This document shows positions 12,824 through 24,349 of a stretch of 64,000 nucleotides of DNA, in pieces; the stretch's first letter is position 1, and the number at the start of each line of letters is the position of its first letter. This stretch comes from Tetrapyrgos nigripes (Eukaryota; Basidiomycota; Agaricomycetes; Agaricales; Campanellaceae). The translations under genes and the position numbers were made by a program. The stretch spans positions 806,001-870,000 of the forward strand of contig JAACJM010000014.1 of NCBI GenBank assembly GCA_013368315.1, in the 5' to 3' direction. The notes beneath the pieces were generated by a model. It was not told the origin of the DNA. It saw nothing but the letters and a program-made list of their open reading frames with translations, and made no database searches.

Positions 12824-13138
12824 ATGATGGTAGAATTTCTCCCGGGAAAACGAGCACTAGCCATCGGTCTTTGTGTATACCACAGTGTTTGCTCGACTAT
12901 CCTATTCCAAGCTCCACGGTTTATTCCTCACTCATTTGGAGACTTTGCCGAAGCGTGAGTTCTCCTCTCCTCTCTCTATCTTTTCCTTTTTGTCCTCAAC
13001 GTTTGACACAGAAATAAAATTACACCCGAGGTCGTCTGGGGTGTTCTCCACGGCACTCTGGGGTTGGCTATGATGATATGGTGGCAAGCAACGGTCCAAT
13101 ATGTTGAGATGGCCAGGGCTGCCGGAGTTCAATCATGA
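12824..13138 (+). CDS. Small two-helix membrane protein, 85 aa
   Basis: Two exons, 12824-12954 and 13012-13138, are split by a 57-nt GT-AG intron and give 85 aa. It starts MMVEFLPGKRALAIGLCVYH; an in-frame TGA lies two codons upstream, fixing the start at one of two adjacent ATGs. Helix 1 is about residues 11-27; helix 2 (WGVLHGTLGLAMMIWWQA) is about residues 52-69. A Pro/Phe-rich connector (FQAPRFIPHSFG) sits between them. The pattern of conserved-looking Gly, His, Pro and Trp in membrane context and the clean splice make it a credible gene, although each exon is below usual ORF cut-offs. It converges on the SWI3 gene (277 bp between stop codons). No function can be assigned. Confidence 0.72.
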
Positions 13139-13415
13139 CGAACACTTCCACGCTGACTGGGAAGATGTAAGAGGGATAGTTAGTATTTTATGATGTCTAC
13201 ATAACAGCAGGAAAGGGAAGTATAAGCCGAGCAGCGAAGGACAAAAACAGATAGAGAAAACACTACAAGTTGGCCATTACAAGGTGGCGATACCGATTAA
13301 AACACATCAGTTAAGTGGGAAAAGGTATTTTACAAAACATCTGAAACGTATGCAGAAGGGATAGGCCTATAACACAATACCCAAGGACCTAGCTATGCAT
13401 ATTGTCCTGTCGAGT

Positions 13416-15611
13416 TCAAGCGAGCGATAACATACTCCCGTCTTGTACAGGTCCCATCCCATTGTCCAAAGAGACACCCTGTTGCACCTGAGTAACCTGT
13501 GGTCCTTGCCCAGTCGCACCCAGACTCGCGCCATTCACCGCTTGCATCATCTGTTGAGGCTGGTTACCCAGCCCATTCTGATATTTCTCAATCTCTCCTT
13601 TGACGTAATCCAACGTCTTTTTCAGGCCTAACCTCTCACCCACGAGGGCCATCCTCGCACTCTCCAGTTGCTTTCTCTCCTCTTCTAAGATCTCCTCCAG
13701 TTCCTCAAACTGAGACATCTTTATCTCGAGTTTGCTCAGCGTCAGTTTGATGAGATTGGCGAGGGTGGAGTGTATGTGGTTATCTTCGGCGCCGGCCAGA
13801 GAGGATGCGGCTCGTGCAGAAGATTTGAGAGCAAGCTCTGCGGCACGAACAACTTTTGAGTGGGGTAGAGCGTGTTTGGGTTTGGTTTCTGAGGAGGAAG
13901 GGGAAGAAGTGGATGGTTTTTCGCCGTCAACTGACATGGCATTGGCATCTGCCGCGGCATCTCCAACAGGGGAAGTAGGTTTACTCGCAGACAGTTGGGC
14001 ACCGTCATTAGCGGTACCATCATCCATCTTTTCATCTGTTGACGACTTTTCGGTGACACCTTCCTTAGTGTCTTGCTTCTCTCCGTCCTCAGTCGTCAAC
14101 TCGTGCAACGCCGTCTTGGCTGCCTCAGCTGCAACGCCTGGTCCAACAACACCTGCAAGGAACGCCACGACACTCATCACAGGGTTATCTGCTTGCTCAA
14201 ATGGTACCCTGCCGAATCTCAGAGGGCCCATGGAAGCCTCTGTATTCAGGTAAGGATCCTCGATGGGAAGTTCAAGGAATTTCCTGATACATTGCTGAGC
14301 CGTCCGTGTCCCTACGTGTTCTTCAACCTTGCTCCAATCGTCATCGTACATCTCCACAGCTTCCAGAAGCAGCAAAATTTCTGCATCTGTCCAGTCGTCG
14401 TCGGTGCTTCCGTGGACGACCCCAGAGGAGAGTTTGACAAAGTCTCCAGAGAACATAGTCGAAGGGAACCGACCATCGAGATAGCATGGTGCGCAAATCT
14501 CAAAGTTCTTTTCTTTTAGAGAGTGGTAACGAACTGCAGTACAGTCTGAACCACAAGTATCGCAGGTGTAAAGACCACTGGTGCGGGTAGCGGAGATACC
14601 GTTGACTTCGTTGGCGAGTTGGTTGGCTTCGGTTGAAGAGATGGAACGGGAGGCTTTGTTGGTGGTCTGGTAGATGTTTGAACGGAGCTCGAGGGTGGAT
14701 GAAGGGGTAGACGCTTTTACATTGGCGTTGGCATTACTTGAGCCCGGAACTGCACCGTTCACGGCTGCTGCGCCAGGGTTTGCGGGACGAGTGCCCGGGT
14801 GAAGAGATTGGAGACCTCGCGGTGTGTCGAGGATAACGCGGAAGTGGCCGGTAAATGGGGGTGCAAGGGCTGCTGGTCTTGCGTCTGGGTCAATCTGAAA
14901 AGGAAAAAGAGGTCAATGAAAGAGTCAGAGAGCAGACATGTCATTACGGACCTGATAGTTGATGAGACCCCATTGTTCTAAAAACGCGTGCACACGCATG
15001 ATAGCACAGACGTCTCCAGCGAGATTCCGCCTACAGGCGGTTACAGTTAGATATTCTAACGGCCTCAGACGATATGTGTTGATCATAAAGTCCCGATAAT
15101 CCTTGTATACGGCAGGAGTTTTGGACCGGTTCCGCGAGTTGAAAAACTCGGGCAAAGCGCGACGTTCCACTGGGTGGATTTTGGACATGTCGAACCATGC
15201 GGAGTAGGAAGGAATGATGACTTCATGCGTTTGAGCAGCCAGGTATTTGCGAGCCTGTTCTTCTAACCGCAGACGCGTCGCCTCGAGCTGGGCTGGATCC
15301 TCATCATCATTGTCGTCGCCCGAGTCACCTTCGTCGTCCGCTCCGTCCCCCATAGACACGTCTCCCCCGTCGTCTTCCTCTGCCTCCGCCTTGAGTGCCC
15401 TTACCCGTCCTCCGGTTTCTGGCCTCGAAGAGTCCGGGGGACCTTCCGATGGTAAATTTGCAATATCACCAGATTGGATGGGTTCGAGTTCGTTGCGTTT
15501 TCCGGGAGCGGTGTCGGGATCAACTGGGATGGCATTTGGGGAGGACATTCTGGGTCGCTTGGGATCTGAACCACCACTGGAAGGGCTTCCGACTCGTTTT
15601 GGTGAGTCCAT
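13416..15611 (-). CDS. SWI3/RSC8/SMARCC-type chromatin-remodelling subunit
   Basis: Two exons, 15611-14952 and 14894-13416, give 712 aa. Domain order: an acidic, phosphorylatable N-terminus (acidic run about residues 77-107); SWIRM domain about 131-219 ([12 protein letters not shown] ... [10 protein letters not shown]); ZZ zinc finger about 331-357 (CDTC ... CAPC); SANT domain about 388-432 ([16 protein letters not shown]); an Ala/Ser/Pro-rich linker; and a coiled coil with heptad pattern about 575-640 used for dimerisation. This order defines the scaffold subunit of SWI/SNF and RSC complexes, which repositions nucleosomes in the nucleus. The ATG at 15611 starts [10 protein letters not shown]; an upstream in-frame ATG at 15656 is possible. 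It is a single-copy housekeeping gene sitting in the centre of the UGT mirror array. Confidence 0.95.
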
Positions 15612-15847
15612 GGATGTGCAGTTGAAGTGGATGTGTGGCGAAAGCTTGAGCTCCAAGCACGCATAAACATCTGTAAATCTACCTGATTAAAAAGTATACT
15701 GTATCCAAACTGTATCGCAGGTGTAGAGAGCACTAGTAGAGAGATTCGGACAACTTATGAAGGCGGAACTAGTATAATACACACATAGTAATCACTGTCT
15801 AAACGCATGCCTGAATCCTATCGCGAACTGCCGGTACCGGTACCGAT

Positions 15848-17843
15848 CTAGTCAACAAACTTCTTCAAGAAGGCTTCCATGTTTACCCTGGCCTCGCCAT
15901 CTTTCTTCCAACCTCTGAGGAAGTCCTTCCCCAGACTCTCATAGTTCCTCCGGACCAACGCGCCCTCGTCCCCTTTCAGTCTCACCAAAAGCTCCCGAAT
16001 CTCGTTTCTGACAGCGTCGACGGTAAATGTAGGCTGGGCAGACTCGGGTGCGTCCTTGAAGCTATAGGGCAGTCGGGTACCATCTTTACCCGTCCTCACA
16101 TTGATCAACTCAAAGCCAGCCCTGTGAACTCGCGACATCATCGCTGAGTTGTAGGGCTGGTCAGCTGCGTAAGGCCAGAATATCCTAGAATGAGTCAGGT
16201 CAGATGGGTCCAATGGCCGACGTACACAAACTCACTGAGGCACTCTGTACATGAATCCTTCTTGCGTACTGTTCCATCCGCCATGGGAAATGAACCACCC
16301 TGTCGCAGGATGTTTCAAAATCACTTCTTGAGGTGCATACTGAAATTCCATCCCAATTGGACTATGCCGCAAAAGGTCGAGTCTTTCTTCGTCAAAGGAT
16401 CTTTTGAATGGTGAAGGGTGAGCAAAGATGACGGGCGTTTCGCACGCAATGAGCTGTTCGATTACAGCCCACATCTTTTCTTCGTCGTCAGGCCAGAAAA
16501 GTGTGCCGAAACTCATCTGCAGAATTAGCGGTTAGTTGTTTTTTCAAGAGCAATAACGAGAGCTATTCACATAGATAACAGACTTTTCCCCATACTTTTC
16601 CCGCATTCTGTCCAAAAACTCGACCGCCTGAGCGTGAGGGCTCGTCAATGGTGTCGAGTCCTTATCTACTTCTATTACCCCATCCAAAGCTGCTTTCTCT
16701 TTTTCTTCGTCATCGGCACCCAGCAGTGGTCCAATTGGGTACAAAACGTGGCCGAGTGGATGTAGCCATTTCATCATGGTATCAATAGCTTCACCTTCGT
16801 ATAAGGACGAAGTGGCAGCGAGGACTCCATCAAGCTCTGGGAAGTATATCCGTCCAATTTCTTCCATAAAGGACGTGACCACGGGTAATATCTGTGGGTC
16901 CCATTCGTAATCATACATTGTTGGGACACCCGGGATGGAGACGACTTGACCGGTTTTGGTTGGAACGAACTGTATGTATGTTAGACTTTCTTGACAAAAA
17001 AGTAAGCGACTAGAAACAGCTCACTTCTCCAAGTCTCAAATCCACTTGCTCTTCCGTCCCGTATCTGACTGTCTTCACATCCAATCTCCCAGATGCGCCA
17101 ATCCCACCAAGAGCTTTAGGTCCAAATAATCTCAACGCAGGCCCGACGGGTGCCGTGAACCACCCAATCATCGGTATCCTACCGCTAGGAACGGTAATTT
17201 CTCTCACTGCTTCAATAGCATAACCTGCGAAGGGCTTCAGAGGAGTGCAGATAAGTATCAAATGATTGCTGGTAAAAAACAACTCACATCCAAAACAGCG
17301 ACGATAGGTCTAGGAATGCCAGTCCAGACTTTTTCTGACGAACGACAAGTGATTGGGCTGCCGTTCCATAACGCTTCAAAGGCAGTTTCGAAGGCAGGTA
17401 TCGGGATTTGAGGATTGAAAACTGGTCCACAGACGTCGATCACGCTGCTTGCGTAAACCCAGCCGGCAGGTTGTTCCCAAACGGATTTAAGACGGGCAAC
17501 AAGATGAGTAATAGATTAACGTTGTCGTTGGTGTATTGCAGTAGCCGGAGATTTGCGATAGCGTGAATAAAAATTGCGGAAATGATAGTAGTGACCGGTC
17601 AGAGAACAGTGCTCCAAAACACTCAAGGAGTACTCACTAGAATCTATTTCTGAATTCCTCGGGAACTTTCTCTATTTCCTTCACCAACTTGGGATACAGA
17701 GCACTGTATGTGAAGACCGTGATGATGACTTCTGGGCGTGCCTCCATAATCCTGTAGCCAAAAGCAGCAATAGGTTTCGTATGACCCCATGCTGGAATAC
17801 AAAAGAAAAAAATGTTCTTCAGGCTTTGAACGGAAATGGCCAT
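15848..17843 (-). CDS. UDP-glycosyltransferase copy C, intact
   Basis: Six exons: 17843-17638, 17444-17288, 17234-17025, 16969-16571, 16516-16236 and 16184-15848, giving 529 aa. Exon 1 runs straight through AIPAWG-type sequence into GHTKP. The intron found there in copies A, B, B' and E is therefore absent, and so is the intron between the MYDYEW segment and the following exon. The donor-binding signature is QYAPQ at about 384 (Tyr replaces the usual Trp), KHPATGWF, HGGWNS at about 402 and AADQ. The Gly-His near residue 20 is present. No signal peptide or membrane anchor. Its stop codon lies 236 bp from the SWI3 start. Among the copies it groups with D by intron pattern. Acceptor unknown. Confidence 0.92.
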
Positions 17844-17916
17844 CCTTTCGACCGCGGTGTAAGGGAATGGCTGGAGAAGAGATGAAGGTTGGCGGCGCTG
17901 ATGAGGGTTCTGGTCG

Positions 17917-17922
17917 TATATA
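17917..17922 (-). promoter_or_regulatory. TATA-like box of UGT-C
   Basis: TATATA on the minus strand (context TTATATACGAC), about 75 bp upstream of the UGT-C ATG. Confidence 0.45.
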
Positions 17923-18903
17923 AGTGCCTGATGGATAGAAGCACTAGTGGGAATCTAGAGATATTTGGAAATTGCAACACATTCAGTCCGATGTTCTGTT
18001 TCAAGGATACATGATTGAGCGTTCGACAATAGCGGAGAAATGCTCGAGACACACCCGAACCCGAGACCCGAACCCGAGGCCGCCTCAACCCATTCGTCCA
18101 CAGAAGCGACGTCAGCGCCCAAAATGTGTACCGTCAGCACCCCCGCACGACGCATGATTTGCCGATGAGCACGTCTGAGGTTCCCAAGTGGCCCAAGTTG
18201 TGTACAAATGACCACTGCTTCTCCTATGAGAGCTGACTGCAACTGAAGACTTTAAATTTAGCATCAACAAGCAAGGTACTTGGTGAATCCTCACCTCATA
18301 AGGTCACAAAATATTAGCGACGGATCAGGGATCACTGAGAATCATTGACATCAAAGAAAGCCAGAGATGATTCAGTGTCCGAAGAAAGTGGAGGACTCCA
18401 GGGGCCAATTCAGACGAAAATCACGTAAATATCTCAACTTGTTGGGTCTCTGATAGTGGGGGAAAGGGAGAGGAGAGGAGAAGGTAGGACACGCGCATTG
18501 CGGACTTTTGAGCGGCCCATTTATCGACTGAGCGTTGGCGAGGACTTGGCGAGGACTGAGTTTATCTTCGTTCGAAATTCGCGACGCGCTGTATATTCGG
18601 AATATGCCGATGGAATTCTCCTCTCTCCATGCACAAGTGTCAAGCAGCACATCTTTTCAATCCACGCAACGATTTCTCATGAGCGCCGTGCCCTGGGTCC
18701 GCGGACCGTCTAGCGTCAATCCTTTCGCATTTCAAGGCTGACGGTAACACGTCTTCGTAATATTGATCCTGATCCCTCTTCTTCTATTACATGTCTACTT
18801 CCTTAACAATCTTTGTTGTTGGCTTTCCGTCATCAAGATTGCGTGTTCGAAAGCAAGGCTTACAAGGCTTATCAATGCATGCGAAGAAAGCAGAGGGCGC
18901 ACG

Positions 18904-18911
18904 TATATAAA
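18904..18911 (+). promoter_or_regulatory. TATA box of UGT-B'
   Basis: TATATAAA, 92-99 bp upstream of the UGT-B' ATG at 19003. It is a near-consensus TATA element at a plausible core-promoter distance. Confidence 0.5.
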
Positions 18912-19002
18912 CCGTCCCGATTTTTGCAGACATGTCGAGCTTTGGCCGCTACTTGGGTGTAGTCTCAGTCCTACTTCACCGTTTTGACTTTTGAACCACA
19001 AA

Positions 19003-21041
19003 ATGACCGTCACGGCACCACCAGACACTCATGCCAAAAACATTTTCTTCTGGACTATGCCACTGGCTTGGGGTGAGTACTCGAACGTTTGTGTAATCAC
19101 TTAATCCCGCAAGGGTTGACACTGTTTCTTGTATAAAAATATAGGCCACTGTAAACCCATAGCCGCCTTTGGTGTCCGTATCCTTGAAGCTAGGGCAAAC
19201 GTGCATATCACGGTGTTCCTCATTTCTCCCACATACCCAAAACTTTTGGGTGAAGTCGACAGGATCGCTGGACAGGCAAAGATTCCGAAGGAAGATATTT
19301 TGCGCAGATTTCAGTAAGACAGCTCGTCTATCTTGCGTCCCCAGCTACTTTCTAACTGTCTTCTCAGTGTGATTGACATCTGCAAAGAAGTCTCTTTCGA
19401 GACGTTCCTTACCCCTAACGCGGCCTTCGCGCCTGCATTTGAAGCTCTCTGGAACGGTGGATCTATCAAGTGTCTTTCCTCCGGAAAAGTATACGACAAA
19501 CTTCCTCGACCAACAATTGCCGTCATTGATGTGAGCCAGCGTCAGCTAGTCTGTCCTTGGATGTCTCAGTCTGAATGGTTCATTACTAGCCTTTTCAAGG
19601 ATATGCCATCGAGGTCGTGCGCGAGATAAGCTTTCCTTCAGGACGGATTCCTATATTTACGTGGATGACATGTAATGCTGGCGCTTCTCTTCAGCTCTTT
19701 GGGCCGAAGAAACTTGGTGCAGCAGGACCATCCGGTCGTTTAGATGTGAAGACGGTTAGGTATGGAACTCTGGAGGATATCCAAAAGCTTGGTGGGGTAA
19801 GTGACCGCGACTCTATGGTTTAGTTCATCGAAGTCGTGGTGATCTGACAATCACCCTAGTTCAATAGTTGGACTGGCAAACTTCTAGAGATCCCTGGAGT
19901 ACCGACTATGTACGACTACGAAATGATACCTCAGGATGCAATGGTGCGTAGTTCTCCAGTGAAATGCTCTGAAAAATTCTTAGACGTGATTGATATCTCT
20001 CCCTCTTGCACAGATCCTCAAAGGAACATCCATCATCGAAGAAAATGGTCGTGTCTACATTCCTGACTGTGATGGGATGTTCACCGTCTCCACCTCGGCG
20101 TTTGACGGGGAGGCTATGAACGTCATGAATAACTGGTTCGACTCTATGGGACATACCCATTATTCTATTGGGCCTCTTACGATACCCAAAGCCGGTGAAG
20201 ATGCAATTGTCGGTGACAACGAAAAGGATGCGACGCTTGATCCTGTGGTAGGATTCTTGGACCAGATGCAAGCTAAATGTGGTGTAAAATCGGTCGTCTA
20301 TGTAAGTTTTTCCTTTCGGCTCGTATTACAGCCTATGTATAGTTACTTCCACCTTGTAGGTCTCGTTCGGCTCTGTGTTTTGGCCTGTCAACCAAGACCA
20401 TTTCTGGGCCATGATTGAGGAGTTCCTTAAAAACGACATGCCTTTGATACTCGCCCATCCCGCTGCTTTCGGTGCTGCGCCAAGTGAAGAGCGTCTTCAA
20501 ATGCTGAGAGACAGTCCTATCGCAATGGAGCTGGTATGGGCACCCCAGGAAACGATCCTAGCCCATCCTGCAACGGGCTGGTTCATCTCTCACGGTGGTT
20601 GGAACGGTACTCAAGAGGCATTGGAATACCGAGTTCCTCAGTAAGGGTATTTTCCGATACCGGACTAGGACGTCGCAGAGCTAATTCACTTTTCTGAACA
20701 GAATTTTCTGGCCTTTCGGCGGTGATCAGCCATACAATGCGGCGCAGATGTCGCGAGTTCATGAAGCTGGCTTTGAACTTTTCAACGTTCGTACTGGTGA
20801 ACGGGGCCAACAAATACCATACGTGTTTGAAGCGTCCAATCGTCCGGCACCGACATTCACACTTGAGGCGGTACAACAGGAGGTCAAGGATATTATCTTG
20901 AAGCTGAAAGGTGAAGAAGGCAAGATAGCGCGGAGAAATTTGGAGGCGCTCGCAGAAAACCATCTGAGAAGCTGGGGTAAGAATGGTGAGGCAAGAAGGA
21001 ACATGGAGGCGTTTCTGAGGAGGTTTGTCGATACAAGTTAG
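19003..21041 (+). CDS. UDP-glycosyltransferase copy B', intact
   Basis: Eight exons: 19003-19072, 19145-19313, 19368-19530, 19590-19796, 19860-19943, 20014-20301, 20360-20640 and 20702-21041, giving 533 aa with closed phases. N-terminal catalytic-type Gly-His in GHCKP (about residue 25). Donor signature: VWAPQ at about 387, HPATGWF, HGGWNG at about 405 (Gly replaces the usual Ser), then GGDQ after the phase-2 intron that splits the signature after RVPQ, as in all copies. It is the functional partner of the pseudogene at 10-12 kb; exon 2 of the two differs at only a few residues. Promoter with TATA box at 18904. Probably a cytosolic glycosyltransferase; substrate unknown. Confidence 0.93.
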
Positions 21042-21219
21042 AACATAGAAATAAGTAAAGTCTCCGTTCTTCCCCTGTTAGGCTACTCCATGCGGTTTGT
21101 GGGTGGTTTGCTTTGGGTTCTATTTACTTCTTCGAGTGCTCTTGTAGCTTGGTCTTGGCCATGGGATTATATATCATATTAATATTGCTAAGTTACTGTC
21201 CCTCCTCCCCTCGAAACTA

Positions 21220-21575
21220 AAAGGCTTGAAACCCGATGAAAACCCGCTATGCGCTGGTCTGCGCAGAACTGTGAAATCTGCGCCCAGCTGCGTGTTTCTG
21301 CATGATTTCCCGAGACGTATGTAGTATACGTAGATATTGGAATAATACAATTTTATTGAGCAAATTGAGTTTTCGAATACTTGGAACGGGATAAGAAGGG
21401 CTATTATCATGCCAATCAGCACATCATCCCTGCCAAAATGCCTGACCCCCGCAGCTGTACGCAGACGTGCGCAGGCGGCAGATGAGCGCTGGTTACGCGA
21501 AATTTTAGCCAAACTCTGCGCCGTATTTCTGCGTAATTCCCCAATCTGAAAGTGCATGACCTCAAGCCTTTTATC
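21220..21575. repeat. Probable short dispersed repeat with inverted ends and internal direct repeats
   Basis: AAAAGGCTTGA near 21220 is mirrored by TCAAGCCTTTT near 21565. Inside are two related direct segments, about 21255-21316 and 21492-21551, both containing GCGCTGGT, GAAAT, CTGCGC, TTTCTGC and ATTTCCC/ATTCCCC. The open frames across it (for example 21174-21656, minus) look like translations of repeat sequence rather than proteins. No target-site duplication was found, so the mobile-element class is open. Confidence 0.4.
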
Positions 21576-22261
21576 TGACTTCCAACGTCGATGGTTTGAA
21601 CTTGGGGGTTTTCTTTTCTCGTCGTCGATGGCCTCGACGTTGCTTCTTGAAGCCAAAAACCATCCGACATCACACGTGACAGCTGCTCCAAAATAACAAC
21701 AGGCCCCTCATCACGGAGAATTGGGACGAACATTGCCATGCAAAGACCATCATGGTTTGAAGATGGCAGTGGATGGTATGCAGTTGCCATCGGGTGCCAT
21801 GTTATGGAGTACGATGGCAAGCATATACATCGATGGCGTGGTTTACCATGTTTGTCCCAGTTCCGTGATGCTGCCCATCGGACGACCCAGGGCATACACC
21901 AAGAATCGCAGTGCCAGTTGCACACACTGGAAGTGTATAGGGACTTTACCAATCTCCGTGAATACCGGGATAATATGTAGTGGAACGTTTTAGAAAGACT
22001 GAGAAGACGGGATTAACAAGGGATTACTATCAACCCAGATTTCATCTACGGCTCTGGGGTCTGAATTATTCTTCAGGTCGTCAAGCCTCCAAATACTGAT
22101 TTTATAGAAACCACCCCGGGGCCCGGCGAGGGTGTCGTTTATGAGGTCGGCGTGCGGCCGGTACTACAAGAAGGCAAGGTATTTAAACATCGTTCCTTTC
22201 CCTTGCTCCAAAGACTACAATCAAGCTTACCACTTACCTCCCCTCAGTATCACCGCCAGCA

Positions 22262-24276
22262 ATGAATACACCAGCCGTACGCAAAGAATATCCTTTTCTC
22301 GGCGCTCCCAGTTTGGGGTCAGCGTGCCAGCTCTCTGAATCCGTCCTCTCATTGACAATCTAATCATAGGACACACGAAACCACTCGCTTTCTTTGGTAT
22401 TCGTATCCTCGAAGCGAGGCCTAATGTGGTCGTCACGGTTTTCACTTCTTCTTCTGTGTATTCGCAATTTTTGGATGAGATAAAAAAAATATCTGGATAC
22501 TCAAAACTTTCGAAACAAGATATCAGAAAGAGATTTCGGTAAGAAGGCCTTGTGTAGTTGTTCGTATGTCCTCTAATTCTTCATCGTGCTGCAGCGTGGT
22601 GGACATATTTGGACCGCAAGATATGGCCAAACTCTTGGAGCCTGATACTTCTGCAGTCACTGCTGCGTTCACAGCACTTTGGAACGGCGAACCATTCAAA
22701 TGTCTTTCCTCCGGAGAAGTTTTCAGTGATCTTCCTCGCCCGGTAGTTGTGGTTATCGATGTAGGTCTGAAGTCTTGATGGCATCCTAGGGTGCTAATGG
22801 CGTTTAAAACCAGCCTTGTCAAAGTTTTGTCTATGAGGCCGTCCGTGAAATCACCTTACCCTCAGGGAAACTGCCTATTTACTCCTGGATGGCGGCAACT
22901 ATTGGTGCCTGTCTGCGACTCTTTGGACCTAAAGAGCTTGGCACCGTTCCCGCATCCGGCCGCTTGGATGTAAAAACAGTCCGGTTTGGTACCACAGAGG
23001 ACATCGCGAAGCTAGGCAAGGTGAGTTCTTCTGGTATATTGAACGCCTTTTTTTCTGAATGCGATTTTCTCTAATTAAATTACTTGCAGTTTTACACTCC
23101 TCCTACTGGCAAACTCGTTGAAATACCTGGACTGCCGACCATGTATGATTACGAATATAGTCCACAGGATGTCCCGGTGCGCGGAACCATTGTGACGCTT
23201 CTCCTGAGCGCGCTGACCTCAAGTGCCTCGATTTCCATTATTCTACTTTGGTAGGAATTCGCTGTTGGATCTATGGTTGAAGAATGCAGTCGGATATACA
23301 TCCCGCATTTCGATGGCATGTTTAGCACTAGCACTTCAGTATTTGAAGAAAAGGCGATGACTGTCTGGACCCGGTGGTTGGAGTCAATGGGACGCGTTCA
23401 CTACCCCGTAGGACCTCTCATTGAAAAGGCGGAAGTTCATCATGCGAGACCGGAAACTGCAGATCCCGTTGGGACATTTTTGGATCAGATGCAAGCCAGG
23501 TATGGGGAGCATTCCGTAGTATACGTGAGTGTCGTGCGTGGTTGTGATGTCCTGTCCATATTGATAAATCTCTGCGACTCCTCCGTGTTCAGATTTCATT
23601 CGGATCCGTGTTGTATCCTTCAGACCAAGACAAATTGCGGGCAGTAGTGGAAGAATTTCTGAAGAATGAATTACCCGTTGTTCTTGCTCATGCAGGTAGC
23701 GCTCTAGTAGCGAATGCGGACAATACACTGCAACTTGTCAGAGACAGTCCTATCGAAATGGCATTGACATGGGCACCGCAAGAATTGATCTTATCTCACC
23801 CTGCAACAGGATGGTTCTTGTCTCACGCGGGCTGGAGCAGTATCCAAGAAGCATTGGTGTACCGAGTTCCTCAGTGAGTACCGAATAACGCGTTTCATTA
23901 TCTCTGTTCTGTCTGAACTTTTGTGTGGAGGATTTTCTGGCCATTCTCCGCTGATCAACCTTACAATGCGGCTAGGCTGTCACGGACGCATAAAGCCGCT
24001 TTTGAGCTCTTCAACATCCGCTCTGCGAACAGTCAGACGCCGTTCATCTTTGAAAATTCCGACCGACCGCCTACGTTTACTCTAGATGCGGTGAAAGACG
24101 AGATTAAAGATCTCATTGCGAGACTTAGGGGAGAAGAGGGTTTGACGGTAAGGAATAATTTGCGGCGCCTTGCAGACGAACACTGTCAAGGTTGGGAAGA
24201 GAATGGTGAAGCAAGACAGAATCTTGAAGCCTTCTTGAGGAAGTCTGTGGATCCTCAAAGTTATCAGTATCTTTAA
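22262..24276 (+). pseudogene. UDP-glycosyltransferase copy A', probably disrupted at its start
   Basis: Exons 2-8 are open and phase-correct: 22370-22538, 22595-22760, 22814-23020, 23090-23176, 23255-23524, 23593-23873 and 23931-24276. The exon that should encode the start (near 22262-22317) has one extra base relative to its paralogues. The frame encoding KNILFSALPVWG meets TGA at 22263 with no ATG, while the ATG at 22262 is in another frame. A rescue donor 7 bases earlier would drop the LPVWG segment. The donor-binding signature is altered to SHAGWSS where other copies have SHGGWNS. The C-terminus ends VDPQSYQYL instead of FVDMA/FVDTS. Acceptor-side Gly-His (GHTKP) is intact. Either a recent pseudogene or a gene with an unrecognised 5' exon. 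Confidence 0.65.
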
Positions 24277-24349
24277 AATGTTGGATGTATCAGTGTACAA
24301 GTAGAAACCAATGAACAAATGCACGTAAGCGTCTAGATCCAAAACCATC

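Larger units (their letters stand above)
17844..19002. promoter_or_regulatory. Shared divergent upstream region of UGT-C and UGT-B'
   Basis: These 1159 bp separate the divergent starts of UGT-C (minus) and UGT-B' (plus). Each side has its own TATA-like box. Open frames inside are short and overlap on both strands with no family resemblance. No other structure was recognised. Confidence 0.55.

Noticed and set aside
13732..14253. 173-codon plus-strand frame opposite the SWI3 gene
   Set aside because: Antisense shadow of the Ala/Ser-rich SWI3 linker; the minus frame has clear ZZ and SANT domains.
19003..21041. UGT-B' as a pseudogene because it lies in a duplicated array with damaged copies
   Set aside because: All eight exons close in phase with a full donor signature; the HGGWNG variation alone is not a lesion.
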